A stretch of DNA of 5,006 nt from Candidatus Daviesbacteria bacterium (GTDB taxonomy: Bacteria; Patescibacteriota; Microgenomatia; Daviesbacterales; UBA10151). The notes beneath the pieces were generated by a model, which saw only the letters and a list, made by a program, of their open reading frames with translations, was not told where the DNA came from and ran no database searches. Numbering within the stretch: the stretch's first letter is position 1; each line of letters begins with the position of its first letter. This document shows, piece by piece, positions 1 through 4,471 of this stretch. The stretch spans positions 1-5,006 of the forward strand of contig JACPKO010000092.1 in NCBI GenBank assembly GCA_016186985.1. The letters run 5' to 3'. A program made the translations under genes and the position numbers.

Positions 1-2
1 TC

Positions 3-24
3 CGCCGGCCGGCGAATTTTTTTT
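3..24 (+). terminator. Probable rho-independent terminator of a gene left of the window
   Basis: A perfect 12-base GC-only palindrome (CGCCGGCCGGCG, positions 3-14) is followed after AA by eight Ts (17-24), the usual order for an intrinsic terminator read on the plus strand. Only a four-pair stem with a GGCC loop can be drawn inside the window, and the left arm could extend beyond the edge. It would end a rightward transcript converging on the recA operon. On the minus strand the A-run comes before the hairpin, so it is not a good terminator for the leftward genes. Confidence 0.45.
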
Positions 25-67
25 GCGGTTCAACTGAGGTAATTTTCATTACATAAGCAAACTCAAG

Positions 68-649
68 TTAAAGGTTAAAAAATTTAAGTCCAGTGGAAAA
101 AATTACTACAGATAATAATACTCCAGCGACAAGCTGGGGTAGGGTGTGCCTTTTTAACTTAAGCCTCGCCCAAGCAACTATTGGTATTAAAATAAATAGC
201 GGCCAAAGTTGCCAGTCAAACAATAAATTGGCAACTAATACTCCTGTTGTATCTAAAACCATGTGTATGCTGATTTTCCAAAAAACCGTGATGACTGAAG
301 CCAGAAAACCTATTGTCAAGAGTAAAATAAACAAATCCAAAAACATTTTTGTACCAAACTGTTTAACTAAAAATAAAGAAACGATTGAACATGCAATAAA
401 AATAACTATAATCGGACGGCGCTCTTTCTTTTCTGGCAAGTCCCATTTGCTAACCCAGCCCAATTTTAGCGCCAGGTGAAGATAGGTAAAGGGGATTACT
501 AAAAGTAAAATTATAAGGCCTGGGAGAAGAATTGATAATTGTTCACTGTTTAATCCTGTCCGAAGCAGGAGAAGTACCAAAAGTATTGGCATCCATAGGT
601 GGGGCCCAAATATTTCAGATATAAGTTCGGCTAATTTGTTTAAAGACAC
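68..649 (-). CDS. PAP2-like polytopic membrane protein with eroded active site
   Basis: This 193-residue protein is almost entirely hydrophobic, with about six or seven membrane segments (roughly residues 19-30, 38-60, 79-95, 102-122, 129-145, 147-161, 172-189). It resembles the PAP2 (type 2 phosphatidic acid phosphatase) superfamily, whose members dephosphorylate lipid phosphates at the membrane. Traces of the three PAP2 motifs are visible: R78-P79 after a charged loop (WDLPEKKERRP), S127-x-H129 in place of PSGH, and R162-x5-H168 in place of SR-x5-H-x3-D. The final Asp is Gln172, the Gly before the first His is Ile, and the Lys of KX6RP is not at its usual spacing, so lipid phosphatase activity is uncertain. 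The start is GTG, seven bases after the recA stop codon, with no clear ribosome-binding site. This suggests co-transcription and translational coupling with recA. A non-enzymatic PAP2-fold membrane protein is an equally fair reading. Confidence 0.62.
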   Translation of the reverse strand: MSLNKLAELISEIFGPHLWMPILLVLLLLRTGLNSEQLSILLPGLIILLLVIPFTYLHLALKLGWVSKWDLPEKKERRPIIVIFIACSIVSLFLVKQFGTKMFLDLFILLLTIGFLASVITVFWKISIHMVLDTTGVLVANLLFDWQLWPLFILIPIVAWARLKLKRHTLPQLVAGVLLSVVIFSTGLKFFNL

Positions 650-656
650 AAATTAA

Positions 657-3122
657 TTATACCGCTTCTTCTAAGGCCGGAACATCCGATTCTTCCTCAC
701 CCACCACCATCGGGTCTTTTCCCTCTTTATTTTTTTGCCAGGCAGTCCGGATATCTTTTTCCAGTTTTTCAGCTTCTTTTAGATTTTCTTTAAGGTATGT
801 AATCGCTGCCTGTCTACCCTGTCCCAATAAATTCTCTCCCCATTTTATAAAAGCACCTGACTTAGTTAGTATCCCCAACTCAATTCCAACGTCAAGAAGC
901 TCCCCCATATGGGAAATGCCGTTATCATCCATATCAAATTCGGCAGTCCTAAAAGGAGGGGCGACTTTATTTTTGACAACCTTAACCCGGTGGCGCGAAC
1001 CGATAACCATATCCCCTTGTTTTATATTCTCAATTTTTCTGACATCCAGGCGTACTGATGAATAAAATTTAAGAGCCAGTCCGCCGGTTGTGGTTTCCGG
1101 ATTTCCAAACATCACCCCGATTTTTTGGCGGAGCTGGTTAGTAAAAACCACGATCGTGTTGGTATTGGAAATTGCGCCTGTGAGTTTTCTTAAAGCCTGG
1201 GACATAAGCCTTGCCTGCACTCCCATCGAGGAATCTCCCATTTCACCTTCGATCTCGGAGCGGGGGACTAAAGCCGCGACCGAATCAATAACTAAAACGT
1301 CAATTCCTCCGGAGCGAATTAAAGCATCAGCAATCTCTAAAGCCTGCTCTCCTGTATCCGGTTGGGAGATTAAAAGCTCGTCTAGATTTATACCAATTTT
1401 TTGGGCTCTTTGCGGGTCGAGCGCATGCTCTGCATCAATAAAAGCTGCAACCCCACCTTTCTTTTGAGCCTGCGCTATTAAATGCAAACAGACTGTAGTA
1501 TTGTGATTAATGAATCCATTACCGAAAAAAGCTGCAGTTTCAGGGACAGTGAAATCTACTACCTGAGATCTAGATTGCTCAACTTCTATTATAGTGTCCC
1601 AAAATAAATTTCTCAAAGCTATTTTTTTCAACTCTTGGTAAACTGGAAGTTTATCCCCATCTTCAAAAGTACTAAGTATTACCTGAAGTCTAGGATACGT
1701 CAGAGAAGAATAATTTGGAGTTGCTGCTAAATAATCATAAGTCACATCCCAATGTTTTCTGGTAGTAGGGGCAACAATCATTTTATAATCTTTCATCAGC
1801 TGGCTAATCTTGTGATTAATATGGGGAATTGTATCTTTATTACTTTGATATTGTCTTATTCTTTCTACATGCTCTCTAAGCTTTCCGGATTTTCTTTCTG
1901 AAATAAACCCTATCTCTTTTAGAAACGTCTTTTGATCCTGGTATCCATCAATATATATATAGTAATAGATATCGGGATAATTCTTTATCTTCCGTAGTTT
2001 CAACTTGGATAAAATCCCAAAATTGAGCAAAACTAATTGGAGTTGACTGGCAAGCTGGGAAGATTTTGTACAATATTCTATCGTACCTCCGCTAAAACAA
2101 CCATCTGTTTCAAATAAAGCCCTAAGATAGGTTACTACAATTTTTTGTGGCGACTGTAATATAGAATATGGAATTTGTTTATATTCTGCAGTAACATAAT
2201 CTAACCCTGCATACCCTAAAAATGCCCTTGCTTTACTGTTATGTATACGAAGGGCACGTGTATTACTACTGCGTTTATCTAAAGTTATTTTTGGTTCTTC
2301 GTTAAATATTCTTTTACAAAGCTTTGTAAAATCTGTTGCAACCTCCTCATCTGCAACCGTTAGACAAATTGAGTTTTTTGTAAGTCCAGTATTTGTACAG
2401 GTTCCATCTCCAGTTAAATAACCCATGAGTTTTGCTAAATCTTCTGTCAAAAATTCAGGGTAACGAAACTCTTTTCCCCTACTATTGTTCTTATGTTTAG
2501 AGAAACTAAAACCTGATAAATCAACACCTGGACCAAAACTATACTGCCCCCTTTGGATAGCTATCCGATCATTGATCCTTAGCTGATCGAGTCGACGGAA
2601 GATATAATTTCCCTCATTATCTAAAACACGAATCCTATGATTTGGAGTACCTTCTATTTTAAACCCATAATTTGTCCTTACTTTTATTGTTTTTTGTATA
2701 CCGCTATTGTAAAAATGGCTCGTAGAAGCGAACCCACCTTCAGAATACACCCTCTTTTCCAATGGCTGGAAACCTAGCTTATTTAAGTCTCCGAAACTTC
2801 CTATTGGCAAAATTCCCAGTTCACTAAAAACTAAGGTATCCGGTGTTACACATTTCCCCGAGGCCTCGGGCCCGAAGATTTCAATAATCCTGCCCTTAGG
2901 TAACCCTCCAACCCCTAAAGCTAAATCAAGCGCCAAAGAGCCTGTTGAGATAACATTGGTAGTCATTCTCTCCGCTCTTTCCCCAAGCTTCATGATTGAA
3001 CCGGTACCGTATTGTTTTTGGATTTGAGCCATGGCCGCGGCAATCGCCGCTTTTTTTGCATCAGACTGCGCAGCTAAACCATTACCAGAAGTCGGATTAG
3101 AAGATCCTTGAGGCCTACCCAT
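657..3122 (-). CDS. recA: RecA recombinase precursor interrupted by a Walker A intein
   Basis: RecA binds single-stranded DNA as an ATP-dependent filament, drives homologous strand exchange and normally triggers LexA cleavage in the cytoplasm. From the ATG at 3122 the precursor has 821 residues: 370 of RecA, a normal length, plus a 451-residue intein. Numbered from a possible TTG start at 3176, the Walker A loop GPEASGK ends at residue 108, the intein covers 109-559, and RecA resumes with TTVCLHLIAQAQ. After that come DAEHALD with the catalytic Glu (583), Walker B LVIDS (628-632), loop L1 (EGEMGDSSMG), FTNQLR with the ATP-sensing Gln (681), loop L2 (GNPETTTGG), the C-terminal domain and an acidic tail. 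No essential RecA residue looks lost. The ATG at 3122 is preferred because a good promoter ends seven bases before it. The upstream TTG would add 18 residues unlike RecA, has no ribosome-binding site and lies within or upstream of that promoter. The PAP2-like gene follows seven bases downstream. Confidence 0.97.
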   Translation of the reverse strand: MGRPQGSSNPTSGNGLAAQSDAKKAAIAAAMAQIQKQYGTGSIMKLGERAERMTTNVISTGSLALDLALGVGGLPKGRIIEIFGPEASGKCVTPDTLVFSELGILPIGSFGDLNKLGFQPLEKRVYSEGGFASTSHFYNSGIQKTIKVRTNYGFKIEGTPNHRIRVLDNEGNYIFRRLDQLRINDRIAIQRGQYSFGPGVDLSGFSFSKHKNNSRGKEFRYPEFLTEDLAKLMGYLTGDGTCTNTGLTKNSICLTVADEEVATDFTKLCKRIFNEEPKITLDKRSSNTRALRIHNSKARAFLGYAGLDYVTAEYKQIPYSILQSPQKIVVTYLRALFETDGCFSGGTIEYCTKSSQLASQLQLVLLNFGILSKLKLRKIKNYPDIYYYIYIDGYQDQKTFLKEIGFISERKSGKLREHVERIRQYQSNKDTIPHINHKISQLMKDYKMIVAPTTRKHWDVTYDYLAATPNYSSLTYPRLQVILSTFEDGDKLPVYQELKKIALRNLFWDTIIEVEQSRSQVVDFTVPETAAFFGNGFINHNTTVCLHLIAQAQKKGGVAAFIDAEHALDPQRAQKIGINLDELLISQPDTGEQALEIADALIRSGGIDVLVIDSVAALVPRSEIEGEMGDSSMGVQARLMSQALRKLTGAISNTNTIVVFTNQLRQKIGVMFGNPETTTGGLALKFYSSVRLDVRKIENIKQGDMVIGSRHRVKVVKNKVAPPFRTAEFDMDDNGISHMGELLDVGIELGILTKSGAFIKWGENLLGQGRQAAITYLKENLKEAEKLEKDIRTAWQKNKEGKDPMVVGEEESDVPALEEAV
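1500..2852 (-). mobile_element. Intein with LAGLIDADG homing endonuclease, inserted in the RecA P-loop
   Basis: This is an in-frame 451-residue insertion with no counterpart in ordinary RecA. It begins with Cys (CVTPDTLVF, block A) and has the block B TxxH motif (GTPNH). It carries two LAGLIDADG-type motifs about 100 residues apart (LMGYLTGDG and LRALFETDG, each with its Asp). It ends in FFGNGFINHN with the penultimate His and terminal Asn, followed by Thr as the +1 extein nucleophile. These are the class 1 splicing residues, so self-excision and ligation of GPEASGK to TTVCLH is expected. The endonuclease would cut intein-free recA alleles and drive homing. Sampled lines look more AT-rich than the RecA parts: 15 G/C in 60 bases at 2281-2340, against 32 in 60 at 1201-1260. 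The insertion point differs from the M. tuberculosis and M. leprae RecA inteins, which lie further downstream in RecA. Confidence 0.96.
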
Positions 3123-3129
3123 AGCAAAT

Positions 3130-3157
3130 ATTATATATTTCGGTAAAACTTTGGCAA
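3130..3157 (-). promoter_or_regulatory. recA promoter, probably giving a leaderless mRNA
   Basis: Read leftward, TTGCCA (3157-3152) and a perfect TATAAT (3135-3130) are separated by 16 bases. The A of the ATG at 3122 lies seven bases past the -10 box plus one, where transcription would normally begin. No Shine-Dalgarno sequence precedes this ATG. The message would then start at the start codon itself, which also argues against the TTG at 3176. Confidence 0.6.
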
Positions 3158-3177
3158 GAGGGTCAAAGTGGATCAAG

Positions 3178-3195
3178 ATGTATATATCTATACAT
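3178..3195. repeat. Perfect palindrome between the divergent promoters, candidate operator
   Basis: ATGTATA (3178-3184) and TATACAT (3189-3195) form a perfect inverted repeat with 7-bp arms and a 4-bp centre. It lies 7 bp upstream of the arsR -35 box and about 20 bp upstream of the recA -35 box, so a bound protein could affect either promoter. It does not resemble the Gram-positive LexA box (GAAC-N4-GTTC). AT-rich palindromes can arise by chance, so this is tentative. Confidence 0.4.
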
Positions 3196-3202
3196 TAAAC
3201 TA

Positions 3203-3231
3203 TTGACAGAAGCAGACACAAAGATTATTAT
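3203..3231 (+). promoter_or_regulatory. arsR-redox operon promoter, probably leaderless
   Basis: A perfect -35 box TTGACA (3203-3208) is followed after an ideal 17-base spacer by TATTAT (3226-3231), one mismatch from the consensus -10. The arsR ATG starts at 3240, eight bases past the -10 box, so the predicted start point falls on or just before the start codon. No Shine-Dalgarno sequence exists upstream of arsR. No comparable promoter was seen between the downstream genes, so this one probably serves the whole cluster. Confidence 0.65.
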
Positions 3232-3234
3232 ATA

Positions 3235-3260
3235 AATATATGCTCAATCGTTCATATATT
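3235..3260. promoter_or_regulatory. Inverted repeat over the arsR start codon, candidate ArsR operator
   Basis: AATATATG (3235-3242) and CATATATT (3253-3260) are perfect 8-bp arms around a 10-bp spacer. The core 24 bp (3236-3259) can be read as an imperfect 12-12 dyad. That matches the size and AT-rich character of ArsR/SmtB operators, which commonly overlap their own promoter and start region. The left arm includes the predicted transcription start and the ATG, so binding would block initiation and give autorepression. Binding by the encoded protein is inferred. Confidence 0.45.
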
Positions 3261-3608
3261 AAAGGACATGAAGGACATCCTCATTATATTACAGACTCTA
3301 AAGTAGCTTCATTGCAAAAAAATGTTAGTTTCTCAGGTGACGAAGAAGAATTACTCCGGATAGTTAAAAATTTATCAGATCCGACAAAGCTAAAAATATA
3401 TTTATTACTACACAAAGTAGAAGAAATTCCAGTCACAGATATTACTCAAATCCTAAATATATCTCAATCTGCAATCTCACATGCTCTATCTGATCTTAGG
3501 AACTTAGGTTTAATTGAGGCTCATAGATGTGGTCAGTTAATTTGCTATTCCTTAAGCAATGGTAAAAAGAAAAGTAAATTTTTGAGTTTTTTTGAGCGGT
3601 TTAAGTAA
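3240..3608 (+). CDS. ArsR/SmtB-family winged-helix transcriptional repressor
   Basis: This 122-residue protein has the ArsR fold from about residue 35 to 106. A leading helix contains the family signature (LSDPTKLKIYLLL, 45-57). It is followed by the helix-turn-helix (TDITQILNISQSAISHALSDLRNLGLI, about 66-92) and the wing (EAHRCGQLICYSL). Such proteins are usually dimeric repressors released by metals or by thiol oxidation. The classic alpha-3 metal site (CxC in an ELCVCDL-type segment) is absent, the equivalent stretch reading EIPVTDI. Other possible sensing groups are Cys97 and Cys102 in the wing and a His cluster (H10, H13, H15) near the N-terminus. It heads a redox operon, so oxidant or thiol-stress sensing is a reasonable inference and metal sensing via the N-terminal histidines is the alternative. 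The ATG at 3240 is the only credible start. It has no ribosome-binding site, fitting a leaderless message. Confidence 0.88.
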   Translation: MLNRSYIKGHEGHPHYITDSKVASLQKNVSFSGDEEELLRIVKNLSDPTKLKIYLLLHKVEEIPVTDITQILNISQSAISHALSDLRNLGLIEAHRCGQLICYSLSNGKKKSKFLSFFERFK

Positions 3609-3612
3609 AAAA

Positions 3613-3620
3613 GGGGGTGA
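3613..3620 (+). promoter_or_regulatory. Strong ribosome-binding site that fixes the start of the small anchor ORF
   Basis: GGGGGTGA matches the anti-Shine-Dalgarno partner GGAGGTGA at seven of eight bases and sits properly before the ATG at 3625, just after the arsR stop. It shows that translation is meant to begin at 3625, on a short anchor reading frame, and not at the GTG at 3740. Confidence 0.75.
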
Positions 3621-3624
3621 ATTA

Positions 3625-3756
3625 ATGAATAGTAAACAAATATATGGAATTATAGTTGCTGTTGCAGTACTTGTTTTGGGGGGAGTTTACTTTGTATCAA
3701 CTCAAAATTCTTTTAATAATCAAGGTGTTCAGGGAGTAAGTGAGCAAAGCTACTGA
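3625..3756 (+). pseudogene. Membrane-anchor N-terminus of a frameshifted thioredoxin-like gene
   Basis: A 43-codon frame starts at an ATG with a strong ribosome-binding site 16 bases after the arsR stop. It encodes a short N-terminus (MNSKQ), one hydrophobic segment at about residues 7-24 (IYGIIVAVAVLVLGGVYF), then a polar linker (STQNSFNNQGVQGVSEQ) ending at TGA 3754-3756. This is the layout of the start of an anchored extracytoplasmic protein, and the next gene (4021-4470) has the same anchor-linker-thioredoxin plan in one frame. The thioredoxin domain that should follow lies in the +1 frame and overlaps by 17 bases. I read the two frames as one gene broken by a single-base insertion (or two-base loss) in about 3740-3754, by a sequencing error, or less likely joined by programmed frameshifting. 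A genuine 43-residue membrane peptide is the alternative. Confidence 0.6.
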
Positions 3757-4024
3757 AAATAATGGAAAAGCCATTGTATTTTTCCATGCCGGTTGGTGTC
3801 CAATGTGCCAGGCTGCGGAAAAAGATTTTATGGAAAATTTTGACAAAGTTCCCTCAGATGTGACGATTCTAAAAACAGATTACGACACATCAACACAACT
3901 TAAATCAAAGTATGGGATAACAATGCAGGATACTTGGGTTCAGGTAGATGCCTCTGGTAATGAGATAACTAAATGGAATAGTGGCGGTGAAGGAATTAAA
4001 ACCTTACTTGCTAACTTAAAATGA
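3740..4024 (+). CDS. Thioredoxin-like domain protein, CPMC, 5' end probably frameshifted off its anchor
   Basis: This 94-residue frame carries a thioredoxin-like fold. The strand AIVFFHAG leads into WCPMC (Cys20, Cys23), the redox centre that exchanges disulfides with partner proteins. DVTILKTDYD and LKSKYGITMQDTWVQVD follow, ending near residue 94. In classical thioredoxins a cis-proline precedes the Thr of the KYG...PT strand, and here that position is Asp64 (QDT). The only upstream start is GTG 3740, directly behind an in-frame TAA, with AGGGAG only three bases away, which is poor spacing for initiation. As it stands the protein lacks a signal or anchor, although it lies in a membrane redox operon, which supports fusion with the frame at 3625. 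It overlaps the next gene by ATGA, a sign of translational coupling. Confidence 0.8.
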   Translation: MSKATENNGKAIVFFHAGWCPMCQAAEKDFMENFDKVPSDVTILKTDYDTSTQLKSKYGITMQDTWVQVDASGNEITKWNSGGEGIKTLLANLK

Positions 4025-4470
4025 AACCATTCAATATTTTTATTGCTTTATCTATAGTTATAATTTTTGGAGGATTTTTTTTCTTCAAAGATAGTTTTAA
4101 AACTGTGAAGTCAAACCCTTCCCCTACCATTTCTCCAGAACTTCTAATGGATAGGATGAGTTATTTGGATTATTCAAAAAGTAATCAAGTGCTTTCTAAA
4201 AAATATGGAAAAACTGTCTTATTTTTTGCAGCAACAACTTGGTGCCAAACCTGTTCAGCTTTAGATAAAGAAATAAAGATGCGCCTTAGAGATATACCTT
4301 TAGATGTCACTATCTTAAAAGTTGATTATGATAATGATCGGGAAATGAAAACAAAATATGGAGTAACCCAACAACACACTCTTGTGGTATTGGATAAAGA
4401 TGGAAATGAATTAAAAAGATGGATAGGCGGAAATTTTGACTTAATGTTAAATGAGCTAAAGGAGATTTAA
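4021..4470 (+). CDS. Membrane-anchored thioredoxin-like protein with CQTC
   Basis: This 149-residue protein has an N-terminal hydrophobic segment (about residues 4-22, FNIFIALSIVIIFGGFFFF), a linker of about 40 residues and a thioredoxin-like domain (about 64-149). The redox motif is WCQTC (Cys75, Cys78). The domain matches its upstream neighbour closely (DVTILK-DYD...KYG-T, then DG/SGNE-KW), so the two are tandem paralogues. The usual cis-proline is His119 (QQHT). The domain is expected outside the membrane, receiving electrons from the CcdA-type protein encoded one base downstream, and it may reduce or reshuffle disulfides in exported proteins. Three lysines after the hydrophobic segment make the positive-inside rule ambiguous, so topology is inferred from context. 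The start ATG overlaps the upstream stop codon (ATGA). Confidence 0.85.
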   Translation: MKPFNIFIALSIVIIFGGFFFFKDSFKTVKSNPSPTISPELLMDRMSYLDYSKSNQVLSKKYGKTVLFFAATTWCQTCSALDKEIKMRLRDIPLDVTILKVDYDNDREMKTKYGVTQQHTLVVLDKDGNELKRWIGGNFDLMLNELKEI

Positions 4471-4471
4471 G

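Noticed and set aside
39..52. GTAAT-TTTC-ATTAC hairpin as a terminator for the recA-PAP2 transcript
   Set aside because: A five-pair AT-rich stem with no T-run on the minus strand is too weak to call.
93..479. 128-codon open frame on the plus strand opposite the PAP2-like gene
   Set aside because: It lies wholly within a better-supported membrane-protein gene on the other strand, has no ribosome-binding site and resembles no known family.
1090..1467. 125-codon open frame on the plus strand opposite recA
   Set aside because: It is antisense to the highly conserved RecA ATPase core and its translation has no recognisable features.
3123..3176. TTG at 3176 as the recA start
   Set aside because: It would add 18 residues unlike RecA, lacks a ribosome-binding site and lies upstream of the predicted transcription start.
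3731..3756. prfB-style programmed +1 frameshift at TAC-TGA
   Set aside because: AGGGAG ends about 17 bases before the TGA, not the few bases required, and there is no CTT-TGA-like slippery site.
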